Of a DNA stretch of 64,000 nt, positions 35,525 through 47,336 are shown one piece after another (positions within the stretch are counted from its first letter, which is position 1; each line of letters begins with the position of its first letter). The notes beneath the pieces are model-generated. The model had not been told where the DNA came from and ran no database searches. It saw only the letters and a list, made by a program, of their open reading frames with translations. Source of the DNA: Theobroma cacao (lineage: Eukaryota; Streptophyta; Magnoliopsida; Malvales; Malvaceae). The stretch is from NCBI RefSeq assembly GCF_000208745.1, contig NC_030853.1:26096289-26160288 (forward strand). The letters are read 5' to 3'. Made by a program: the position numbers and the translations under genes.

Positions 35525-38500
35525 TTAGCCTGAGCCTTGCGTGCGCAGCTTGTTGGCAACGTAGAGCAAATGGCTGATATTTGCCGAGGGATAGTTTTGG
35601 AGAAGTTTAAGATTAGAAGTAAAATCCCCTGCTAGTAGGCGCCTTCGAACGAGAATCAGCATTGCACAGCATACCCGAAGCAATGTCTCCTGCAAATACA
35701 TGTAACTAGTAATCATCCCCAAGCTTCTGTAATCATGCATATTTTGATCCATGTAAAAGCAGAGGTAGCATGCAAACAGTCAAGAAACCAATTACAAATT
35801 GTAACTATGGAAAGCCATCAGCCCAACAACATTCAAACAAATTTCAAGAAAGAGAGTTAAAATTCTGCACAATCATCCTAAATGACCGGAACCAGTTATT
35901 AGAGCAAACACTTCAAATTTAAGGTTTGCAATTGTCATCATAAATACGTAGCCGAAAAAATATCCTAATTTTAATATATCAGTTAACCATACAAATGCAT
36001 AATATCACTGCATAAGTTGGATCATATAATTAAATCACATAATCAATGGTTGGTGTCCTCACCGCCCTATCCCCAAATTAAACCTAATGATATGGCCAAA
36101 CACCCCTTGACTTGGCAGTAACCAGCAACTTATGACACACCAAATCTTAGGTTCAAACCTGGAATCACCCATCTCCTCCCCTAATTTCCCAATGAGTTAA
36201 ATAATAATAAAAATAATAATAGTAATTGGAATAATTGGTCCAACAAGCTTCAAGAAAAAAACTACAGAGAGGTAAAAATTGCAATCTTACGAGAGGTCCT
36301 TCAGGGTCACTTAGAAGTGTGTCCCAGATGTGAAGGCTGTCAGCAAAATTGAATTCCTGTGTCAAGAGCAGAGTAATCCACCTAAATGCGTAAAACTGGG
36401 GGTTGACCTGTGATATTTATACATAGTAGTTAGCATTAAGCTGAACTAATTGCCTTGGCAAGAAGGGAAGAAATGACAAGGGGGAAAGGGGTGCACCGAG
36501 GGTCGTTGTGCAGGATGTAGGGTTGGTGGTAAGAGGCAGCATGAGTCAAGAAAAAAAAAACAAGACAAGAAGGATATCGAAAAATAGCACCTATACTCTA
36601 CAGGAAGATGTTTAGTTTTTACAATGATATCTTACTTTAGTTGTGACCTCCAGATGACGCCAAAGCTCTTCATCATGTTCCTTCAGAAGCTGTGACAACT
36701 TAGTAATTGTGGAACGGATTCCCACATTGCTGTTGTCAAGTTGCTGGCAGAAATGATCACGGAATCCACTCAGTAACTCAACAAAACAAAAGAATGTGTC
36801 GGCTTCAGCAGCGGCCTGCAGAACTTAAATATGGGAAATGATGAAGAAAATAATAATGCATTGCATTCACATAACAGTACCTTTAACCAGACTTTAATCA
36901 TAATGACAATGGAATTAATATATGTTATTTTTACAACGGTTATTGGCCATGTAATTGCTCTATAGCTATCTGTACTTTGTAGACACTTATACTCCAGAGA
37001 TTTTTTGGCATACAAAATTTCTAACTCAGATAAGTCAATGATGATAAAAGAACATCAACATATTTTGTTTTCCACAAGCTCCATATATATTTGAAAGTTT
37101 TGTTCAAAACAACTTTTTGGGTTGCTTGGGACAAGAAAAGGAATAGAGCTGGGGGCAATGGAGTTTTAGACAGAAATAACAAGAAAGAAACTGGCAAGCT
37201 AGGTTGTTGAGAGCTTCACTAGATGAAGGAAATGTATGTCCTAAAGCTGGACAAACAGGAAGGTTCCAGATGAAAAACCACCCCTTTTAGGTTGCACCAA
37301 CAACTTTGACGCTGAAAAAAGACATTAATACTAATAATGAACCAAGGACATTTTACTTTAGGGATTCAAACCAGAAAGACTTGGACATAAGCTGTAAAGA
37401 CTGTTCATTCCACATCTTAAGGTTCATTTTCCTTCGGTCTTTTATTTTTGAGAAAAGTATATTTTCTTGTTTATATCCTTTTCTGAAACTTGCTTCCATA
37501 TTAAAATACATGAATAGTCAAAACAATCACCTCACTTTTGTATGTGACTCTTTTTTCTTTTTTTACCAAAAAAGAGAAAAAAAAAAAACTGCGGCATCCA
37601 CAAGAACAACAGAGACACACACAAAGGTAGAAATGGCATGACACCAAACGAACACTGAAAGACAATTATAGTTAGATAATGTTTCCAAAAAAGTAAGATG
37701 TTGTTAAAGACAAGATGCAAGCATGTTAGAGATTAACAGAAAAAAACTGGATAGGGAAGATATGAGATCTTCTTACCGCCATTTCCTCATCAGGGTCATT
37801 TCTGAAAACATAGAATAGAGGTGCCAAGATTTCATTCATCCCTTGAACATATCTTATACCCGGATTTAACTTGGCAAATACGATTAATATGTTTCTCAAT
37901 GCATCCTGAATATGCAAGGTACATGTAAGTCAGCAATGACTTCAATTCATATCAAAACTTAAGTCCAAAAGAGCAAAAGAATAAAAGCACATGAAAGAAC
38001 AAAAGAAAGAAGATGATGTATACCTGATTAGACTTTGCAAGCTGTGAGTCCCCAGAGAAGAAGTGCATGTCTGGATGAGTGCGCTTCACATCTCGGTCAA
38101 TCTGTTCAATGATTTCCGAGTCCTAGGAATATACCAAAAAAAAAAAGTTGGAGATCAATAAAAACTTTGTTCACTAGTTACAAGTAAGATGCTTATACTT
38201 AAGACCTTCTCTATATTGAACTTCAAAAGAAGAGATTTTAAATAATTGGGCTCATCAACAACAACAACATGACTAAAATTCCAAGAAGGCCAAAGCAAAC
38301 CAAAAGGGAAAAAACCCTCTTTTCCCAAGGCTGCTAAATCAGGAAAATTCTAAGTACAAATTCAAACATTATTGACAGAATTTATAAATAATTGAAAATC
38401 AAAACTCCTCTGCATTGCTGTCATGTATACGCTTGTATAAAAACCTGGAAATAATACTCAAGTTGCAGGACACTCAACTAAGCATTGACCTGAAACCAGC

Positions 38501-40552
38501 TGGCCAAAAGCTGCATAAAAAAATTTTTTTCCCCTCATTTCACTTTCGTTAGGGATGTTCTCAATCAGAAGTTTAGCATCCTCTTATCTTTCTTACTACA
38601 ATGCTAAAAAACATTAACAACTATAAATACCAAATCCCAGCCTCTAATAATAATAGAGATAATCTAATACAAAATAGACTTGATTATTCTTAGTAAATTA
38701 AAGCTTTAATGTAAATGATAGAGACTGCAATGCTAACATTCTAAAGGCTGCATGGTAGTGCAAACTGCCCCTGAAATAACTACCATTAAAGTATTTGTCT
38801 GCAGAAAGCTAGAGTGACCCACATTTTAAAACTTAGACTTCAAACAGGAAAGATGTTTTTCTTACTGGAATGCATGAGGATTATTTTTGCCAATTGCAAA
38901 GAATTAGGATGTCCCCTGTGCAAGACATTATTCAGTCATTCAAATATGAAACACAGTAGTACTTTTACATTAACTCTATACTCCATTGTTTTTTTCGCTT
39001 TTGTGTATCTAATTGTTATCCCTCAATCTTTTGTCAAATATGCACTAGACGTCAGGCTCTGATGAAAATAAATGAACTAATTTCATGAGAAGTGACTCAG
39101 CCAAGTTTATACAATCTAAATTTAAAGCATTCAACAGATAAAACACATAAGATGAAGTATGGCTTTCAAAAACTGATTACCAAATGACCCTAACAAGATA
39201 CCTGGAAGAATTGATTCCAGATGCTGCTCTTCCCAAGGCTCAAAGGATGCTCTCCATGAGTTATTTGTGATCTTGACAGCGGACCACGGCTTTCAGATTT
39301 TGACTCATCATTGTCACAACCCGTGGACTTCTCCAACCTCCTTGTGATTTCTGACTGACTAGCCACAGAAACATTCAGAAATCCAGAACTCGTACAGAAA
39401 AGGAAAAGGAGAAAGAGAGCAGCCACACAAGATAACACTACTTTTTGAGCTGATAATCCAAAAAATGGAGAAAAAAAAAAAACTCAAGCAAAGTCATTTT
39501 ATTGTTAGGAGGGAAAAAATGATCTATCAAATGAAAGAAATTGCAACTGTACAGTCACCAAGAGAGGGTTAAATTTCAATTTCTCACTTATTAAAATAGT
39601 CAGCTCCATGTTCTAGCTATCTGCCAGCCTCAGTTTGTTTCAGTTCTTATCCACTTAATGCTTTAAAAACGCTTGTTAAAGTTTTACATTAGCATTAATC
39701 AAAGAAACTAATCATACTTATTTGAACAGATTGCATACAGTCATAGTAGTGTACACAGTCCGTACACTATATTATCGTGCAAAAGTTAAAGAAAATCACT
39801 TACAGGATTCATCAAGAGCTCTTCCTTAAAATGCTTGTACTGAGACCTTTTCTTAGTTAATTCAGACGACCATTGCCCACGATCAGGTGGTAAGTAACCT
39901 AACAACAACTGCCACAACAACCAAACAAATCGTATCCTATTAATCCAGAAAAAAACACCAAATTTGAAATGCATCCCAGCTAAAAATTCCACATTTCTCA
40001 ATTTTCTCAGCAGCGAAACAAAAAAAAAGGAAAAAAAAAAATCCTACCTTCCACACAGTAGACCTGATTCCTTCACCATCAGGAATCCCCTGCGACGCAA
40101 TCCTCCGCAATTCCCGCATATTTACCACCTTCTTTGACAACTAACAGAACAAAAAAGGAAAAATTAAAAATAAAATAGAAGCAGAAGAAGAAGGAAAGAA
40201 AATCAGTTAAAAATATGGAGAATCAGTAAAAAACCTCGACCAAGAGCTGAGCCTGGCGAGAGATATCCTCAGGAGAAACGTCAGAAGAGCTGCCGTTTTG
40301 ATCATTATCATTACTATCATTGTCACTATTATCATTAACTGGATCTCTAATTTCGGATTTTGGAGTAGGAGAGGACTGAGGTCTTGACGCTGCCGCGGGA
40401 GGAGGCACTGGAACCGGAGGCTGAACAGCTGGCTCGGAAACGGCAGCGGTGGCGGTGGTGGGAGAAGGGGAGTAGCGTTGGAAGCGATCGTCACTGGGAG
40501 TTGTGGACCAGAGCGAACTGTTGAGCCAATCAGGTACTCGCTTCCTCACCAT
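35525..40552 (-). CDS. TBC-domain Rab GTPase-activating protein (TBC1D13-like)
   Basis: Nine exons join in phase: 40552-40235, 40140-40048, 39908-39804, 39354-39202, 38122-38024, 37905-37777, 36815-36636, 36407-36291 and 35689-35525, giving 452 residues. Residues 1-106 are a low-complexity tail rich in Pro, Ser, Asn and Asp. The TBC domain then runs almost to the end: ELRRIASQGIPDGEGIRSTV, LLLGYLPPDRGQW, the arginine-finger motif IDRDVKR (Ile231, Asp234, Arg237), the glutamine-finger motif YVQGMNE (Gln277), FRWITLLLTQEF and WDTLLSDPEGP. Both catalytic fingers are intact, so it should speed GTP hydrolysis by a Rab-family GTPase in vesicle traffic; the Rab is unknown. It matches the plant TBC1D13/Gyp1-like family (At4g13730 from memory). 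At4g13730 is near NOV in Arabidopsis too. Confidence 0.94.
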
Positions 40553-43500
40553 TTCAAGATTGGAATCGAGATTTGCTCTCTATTTCTAAAAATAAATTTG
40601 TGAATTTTTAAAAGCAGGTCGTGCAATTTGTTGTGAAAATTGGGAGTCTAAAGTAGGAGAATTTTTGAGGGACTGATTTCGAGTTGAAGATGTGAGTTTT
40701 TTCCTTTTTTTTTCTTTTTTTTTCTTCTAGTTCTCCTCTTCTCTTCGTGGAGAGAGAGAGGAGGTGAAATCAGAGATGGAGTGACAGCACAATGCTATAG
40801 AGGTGTCAAGGACCAATGAAGAACTGACAAATATCTGACTTACTTGATTAGAAAAATAATTTTTTTAAAAACAACTTTAATTATTAAAAAATTTAAAACA
40901 AGTTATTATTTTTCTCCTTCAATTAAGATTTTTTTTTTTTACTTTTAATCAAATAAACTCTTATAATCCACAATTGATTAATTATTATTAATCAAAATAT
41001 TATTTATTATTTTATATCACGTAATGTTAATATAACATATTAACATATTATAATAAATGATAACGTAATAAGTTAATGTGATATAATGATGTAATCATAT
41101 AGTATTTTTCTTTTCATATCAATCACATTAACATTACACGAATATAAAATAACAAATAATATTTTGATTAATAATAATTAATCAATTACATATAAAGATT
41201 TATATAATCTAAAATAAAATAAAAGAATTTAATTAAAATGTAATAAAAAGTTAAAATTTATCTAAATTTTTAAAATTTATCTAAATTTTTAAAATATTTC
41301 ATAGAGTTTTTAAACCATTATGATTATTAAGAAAAAAAGAAAACATTTTCCTTTTATTAGTTGTAACTTTCATATTTCAATTTATATCAACATATCCAAA
41401 AAAAAAATTTATATCAAACATAATGCCACATTAATTACTTCCTATCTGAAATTAATTAATGAGTTGATCCATGACATCATAGATCCAATTCAATTTCAAA
41501 GTACTCACTGTATTTTCTATATTGCCAAATGGGAAATAGTTAGAAATGTCATCAAATTGCCACACAATTTTTCCTTGATATGGACATAAAATATTTCATC
41601 TATTGGTATTGATATACTTGGGGATGAACAGCAAATATTGGAGATTTTCCAGTTTAAGAAATTCCTGAAAGTTTTGGAATTTAATTCATATTAATTTCTG
41701 TACTAACTCTTTTAATGAGACTAAAGCTATTACAACAAAGAGTCAATTTACCTCTAAATTATTCAAATTCGACTAGCTTATTATCAAATTTAACATAAAG
41801 TTTAAAAGGATGAGTAACGAATTCAACCAAGTTTAGATATTTTAATATTAGGATTTGAAAATTTAATTAAATTGATAATTTTTTTACATATTTAATGTCC
41901 ATTTGTATATAAAAATATATCTTACTTATATAATTATTCACTTTTTATTTATTTTGAAATTAATTAAATTTTAGTTAGAATAAATGGCAATCGACTCAAA
42001 TCAATTTGTCTTCCTTATATAATTATTCATTCTTTTTTATTTTAAAATTAATTAAATTTTAATTTGAATAAGTAATAATCGACTCATATCCAATTTAATA
42101 AATGATAATTGATTTGATGATAGGTGGAGAAAGGTATGATATCACTTATCAAAAATTCAAAATTTTAACTTAAAAAATATATCTAATAATTGAAAGAAAA
42201 TTCATATTTATATAATTCAAATTTATTTATTTTTTATTAATGTAAAATACATGACACTCAACAATTGAGCCGAGTTGGATTTGAACTAGGCTTATTAGAA
42301 TCCCCCAGACAAGCCCCGTGGTTGCCACAAATATTACAGCTAGGCAGATACCTTCGACGTCCGAGCCATGTGAAAAATCCAGTAACAAAGAGTTCACAAC
42401 AAGCAAAAGCAAGACGTCCAATCCTCAACATTAGCTGTTGCTTTTGAAATTATCAGGCTGTTCATGTCTGCAGCCACACAGGCACAGAAACATTGGGCCC
42501 ATAATCCTTTCGGATTGTGGTTTTTGACGATACAACCTTTTTTGGTCATCAGATTCCACATTATTACATTGTTTAAGGGAGAAGGTGGGGCATTTTCGAA
42601 TGGATATGCATCAAAATTTTCAATGTGAAAATCTATGTTCTTTTGTTTGGGTTTTGAGGACTTTGATGATGCAAAAGATTGTATTCATTGGTTTGGACTT
42701 TGGTTCTGCTCTACTTCCATATGAATGATTCCCATCAGCTTCAGTGAGATTCATACAATCTTGTTGGTCTGGAATATAGTTGAAAAAAGTCCATTTTTCA
42801 TGCTGTAATGCTCTGGTAAACTGACAGGATTGGGATGATCGAATCTAACATATATTTTTTTTGTTAGATTAGAACCTGCTACAAAGATAATAGTTTCTCA
42901 TAATTTAGCAACAAAAGCACAGAACTAAAATTGATGTATTGGGAATTCCACTGAACCAATTTTTGTAAATTTCTAGAAACTGGCACTTGATGCATGCAAA
43001 TAGCCCAATAAATGAATTTAGAATAAAAGAACAATAAAATCAGCTCACAAATTATACCGTTGTTTCACTTTGGGTAAGCAGTCTTTCACAAGCTTCCTTG
43101 TTTCATTTCTAATCCTTAAAATGTTGTTTCCGATTTCTTTGTGCTTTAACCCCTTGTAAACTTGAGAGGATTGTCTTACTTAACCCACTAAACAGGTTTG
43201 CCTGAATTTCGCCATAGCAAAGATGTGACATGATCTGAGGCTCATTGGAAGGGGAAGTTACTGATGGTTAAGTTGCAACAATACTTCCTTCCACAAGGCA
43301 TATTAGAGGATGGGGTCACCTGCAAATGAGAAATGATTCAATTAACGTTAGCCATTAAACAGATTCAAATATGCACCAAACATCCATTAGTACCTCTTAG
43401 AAGGACTGTGTTATCTTCAGAATTGGTGTCATCTATCCTCAAGAACAGATTAAGAAGAGCATTTAACCCAAAATCTCCCCCTATCCTTCACTTAAAAGAT

Positions 43501-44567
43501 TAGGGACCAATCTAGATAGATAATTTTTTTATCTAAGTAGAGTTAGATTTACGATTTACCCCAGTTTACATTCACAGTTGTGGAATCAGACATGTAATTG
43601 GTGTGTGTTTGGCCAAGCATGTTTTGGTGGGCCACTCATGGTTGAACCTTGTCAATGTTTAACCTTTTGGAGGAACTTTTATAACATGAGAGAACCTGTC
43701 CTTCTGAATTCAAGCCTTAGTTCTTGAATCTTGCTCACATACAATTTGAGTCATCCTGAAGTACCTGCATTGTAAAAGGTCGATCTCAAGCTTAGAAGTA
43801 AGATTATGCCTTCACCTATGGTGCATTATGTCATGGATGTGAGGTTGAAGATTCAAAATGAATATGCTATCTAGTTTAGATCATAAAAGAAACAGTAACA
43901 CAATTAATAGGTACAAAATTGAAGAAAGCTACCATATAGAGGCAAAGGCATTGATGGTATGCAGAAGGACTTTATTTCAACCATTTAGGTAAAGTGGAAA
44001 AACAAAAGTTATGCAATCAACAAGATATTGGGGGATACAGCGACCTAAACACTTCAGAAGCCAAAACAGAGGGAGATGAAACCTGAAAACAGTATCAATC
44101 TGGAGAAATAGATATATTTTGTACTGTTTCCATGAAATAAGTTGAGCACGAAACATCCAGTCATTCATGTAATGAAATGTGCGAAGTTCTAAAGGTTCAT
44201 TAATCTTGCTGTTAGGTTTAGACTTTAGACAAGCAGAAGAAACACCTTTTGGACCTTGAGGAATGGAAGATACCAGTCAAGAGAACCATTAACCTAACAT
44301 CTATGTGTCATAACAATCCAGTGAGCACCAATTCCTTCAATTCTTTCCACAACATGAAGGGTAAATATCATGTAGTGCTGGAGAGTCCATAAATTACTAA
44401 GTTGGCATCAGCTCAACCGTATACATGCTACTAAACAAGTTTTTTAGTTGTGATGTACTTAGCTACATCCAGCATTTGCATAAAGAGTTTATTTTAAATA
44501 AACCAAGTAGAAAAAATGATGTGTTATTGACAGCAAAGCAGATATAATGCTACTGGCACTTACCATT
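40553..44567. other. Long intergenic region (4 kb)
   Basis: 40553-40780 is the likely TBC-gene 5' UTR and promoter, with poly-T and GA-rich tracts near 40700-40765. 40905-41290 is a palindromic element listed separately. 41300-42240 is AT-rich. 42240-42420 is a more GC-balanced island with a Pol III B-box-like AGTTCAAATCC on the minus strand. 42500-44567 shows no gene and probably includes the 3' UTR of the DYW PPR gene. Confidence 0.5.
40905..41290. mobile_element. AT-rich palindromic MITE-like element (copy 2)
   Basis: Positions 40971-41030 and 41129-41187 are near-perfect inverted repeats (both arms read AATTGATTAATTATTATTAA then TCAAAATATTATTT), separated by about 100 bases. Weaker arm similarity extends outward to about 40905 and 41290. 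There is no coding capacity. Size, AT content and hairpin form fit a miniature inverted-repeat element. Related sequence is at 54.4 kb and, weaker, at 27.2 kb. Confidence 0.6.
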
Positions 44568-46701
44568 TCACCAATAATCTCCACATGAGCAGGCCCCATC
44601 CTTGAAATGATGGAATCGCTTTATATCTCTCAATACTATTTCTCTTTGGCTCATCTTACTAGCATATTTCATCAGAGAATGGCAATCCCCACATACTCTT
44701 AAGTTCTTTACTATCCTGATGGTTGTTCCCGGAGAAGTGCGGATTAAAGCAAAAGCAAGCGCCAGTTTCTCACTGTGACTTCCCAATGCATCTTCCTTCT
44801 CTTCTTCCTCAATGTTATGAAGTACCCACCCAGTTTCAGGCATGTATCCATGTTGTCTTGTACCAGCCACTATTTCCTCTAATTTCAGGTATATCTCTCT
44901 TGCATGCTTATGAGCATGATCACCAGCTACAAAACTATGCATTTCTCCACCAACTTCAATATAACTCCACCCTGGATCTTTATCGACAGCTCGGTTCTGC
45001 ATTAACATTCTTACTCTCTCCACATCTTCCCATCTCCCAACTGCAGCATAAACATTTGACAAGAAAACATAGCTCCCAGGATGTTTAGGTTCAAGCTGAA
45101 GGAGATTCTGAGAAACTAGTTCTGCCATTTTAATATTTTTGTGAGCCCTACAAGCACAAAAAAGTGCTCCCCATGTCACAAAATCAGGACTCATTGGCAT
45201 CCTTTGGATGAACTTTAGCGATTCATCCAGCTGGCCTGCCCTGCCTAACAAGTCAACAACCAGTGTATAATGTTTCATGGTTGGCTCAATGGAATAGTCA
45301 AGCCTCATACTGTCAAAGAAGTTAAGCCCGAGATTTACTTGCCCAGAATGTGAGCATGCAGTCAGGAGGGCAAGAAAGACCACACCATCAGGTTTTATTC
45401 CTGCAAACATGGCAAGTTTGAGTTTATGCAGAGAGATTAGAATAAAGAATTGAGCTTAATAAAAATTACAAAGTCACACCTGAAAACATCATCTTTTTGA
45501 AGCATTGGATAGCTTGCTCATAATATCCATGGATTGCCCAACCCCATATCATGACACTCCAGGTAAGAATGTCCCTCTCTTTTGTCTCATCAAAAACCTT
45601 ACTTGCGGACTGGATGTCCCCACACTTTGCATACATATCAACCAAAGCAGCACCAATTGCTTTATTCAACCGAAAACCATTTTCCAAAACATAATCATGG
45701 ATACGCGCTCCAGCTTCAAGTGCACCAATTTTAGCACAAGCAGAAAGAGCAGGAACAAGAGTAAGATCATTTGGCCTCAAGGCGGCCTCCAACATCTTAA
45801 AAAACATGGATAAAGCCTTCTCATGATCTCCATTCTGTGAAAACCCATTAACCATTGTAGTCCAAGAAACCACATCCTTCTCCTTCATTTCATCAAAAAG
45901 TTCCACTGCTTTATCCAAATCCCCATTTCTCATAAACCCATTTATCAAACTATTCCAAGACCCAATATTCCTTTCAGGCGTAGCCTCAAAAAGCTCCATC
46001 GCTTTCCCCAAATTCCCGTCTTTACAGTAACCATTAATCAACACATTCCACAACAATATACTCCCACTCTTGTTTCTCTCAGGACTTTCATCAAACACCT
46101 GCAACGCGAAACCCAATTCCTTGAGTTTCACATACATTTCAACTAGTGCAACGCGAACGAATGAATCAAACTCAACCCCAGATTTTATTATTCTTCCATG
46201 AAGGATCAAACCAAGACAGCGAAGACCCAGACCCGCGATGGATTTGAGCACGAAAGGGTATGTAAGTTTATCAGGGCGAACTCTAAGGCTCAACATGAGA
46301 AGAAAATGGGAAATTGAGGATTCGAGAAGGGAATTGTCCGTTAAGCCACGGATCAAGGCGTTGAAAAGGAATATGCTTTTGTGGTGGAAATGGTTGAAAA
46401 GGGAGATGGCATAAGGGATGGATTTGAGGGAAGAAGAGGCGGATATTAGGAGGGTAGTAAGGTTGGAGCTGGAAGAGAGGTTGCGGCGGAAGATTTGGGC
46501 GTGGATTTGGCGGAGTTGGAGGGTGGTTTCGGAGGATTGGATGAGAGAGGCGAAATGGGTTTTGAGGGGATCTTGAGATGATGATGATGATGATGATGAG
46601 CCATGAGAGATGGGAGGCTTTGGCTTCTTGAATGAGGAGGAGGAAGAGTTGGTTTTGGCGGGAGAAGAGTTTCGTTCAAAGAGAAGCCGAAGACTTTTCA
46701 T
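44568..46701 (-). CDS. DYW-class pentatricopeptide repeat protein (organelle RNA editing factor type)
   Basis: Two exons, 46701-45480 and 45400-44568, split by a 79-bp intron (TTCAG|GTGTGA...TTTGCAG|GA), give 684 residues. Residues 1-45 are rich in Ser, Lys and Arg and include a nine-serine run coded by an ATC/ATG-like trinucleotide repeat near 46577-46600; this may be the organelle presequence. PLS-type PPR motifs follow from about residue 90, then E and DYW domains. The cytidine-deaminase-like signature is complete: HSEKLA, later CGDCHS, then HHFKDGACSCGDYW at the very end. DYW proteins bind organelle transcripts and carry out C-to-U editing. The sequence matches Arabidopsis At1g04840 (PCMP-H family) along its length as I remember it; the target site is unknown. 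Unspliced, the frame would stop within the intron, so the intron must be removed. Confidence 0.94.
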
Positions 46702-47336
46702 TTCAAAGTGTTGTCATCAGGCTAGGGGCTTTGTTGGCTTATGACTATATCAGTTTCGAAAGAAGTGCCATCGATAAGAACAAACTGCCCCTTTATACTT
46801 TATATATAAATGAGTTTTAAATTTCCCAGGGACAGCACCTTTAGCTTGCGGAGACATACGAATACCATTGGCCCATACCCTAAAAGTTGAGTTGAAAGGT
46901 TTGCAGCATTTTCCAGTTTGATGGTTTATTAACCCATTTTCCCACCATCTCTCACTAGGTATTTGTAGGCTGATTTATTTTGAGTTCTTCATTGATCAAC
47001 TTCAAAAGCTTCAGGGAAAACATAGAAGTCTATTTCCCTTACCCATTTCTCCCCTTTGAAAAGATTAAAAGTTTAAAAGAAAATTATCGCAAACATGTAA
47101 GGCAATTATTGAGGTTCCGTAACCATTAACGAAAGCCTGCTACTTGAAGGTATGAGTGGAGAAATCTCAGTTTGTCCATAGTTGAATTCATTGCTAACAA
47201 CATATCTCAACAAAAACCAAGGAAAAAAAGAAAAAAGAAAACAACTAAATGTAGACTAAAAAGATATAAATGTATAACTTTTTGTCGTCTTTTTCAGAGT
47301 GAAAAAACATTTTACAGTTTATGAATCTATTTCGAC
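46702..47336. other. Short spacer between DYW PPR gene and UBA/PUB gene
   Basis: About 630 bases holding the promoter of the PPR gene and the 3' UTR of the UBA/PUB gene. Nothing else recognised. Confidence 0.6.

Noticed and set aside
42240..42420. Possible SINE with a Pol III B box (AGTTCAAATCC on the minus strand)
   Set aside because: An A-box-like TGGCTCGG lies about 80 bases away, too far for a usual SINE head, and no target-site duplication or poly-A end is clear.
44723..45088. 121-codon frame on the plus strand
   Set aside because: It is antisense to the DYW domain exon of the PPR gene, so it is a shadow frame.
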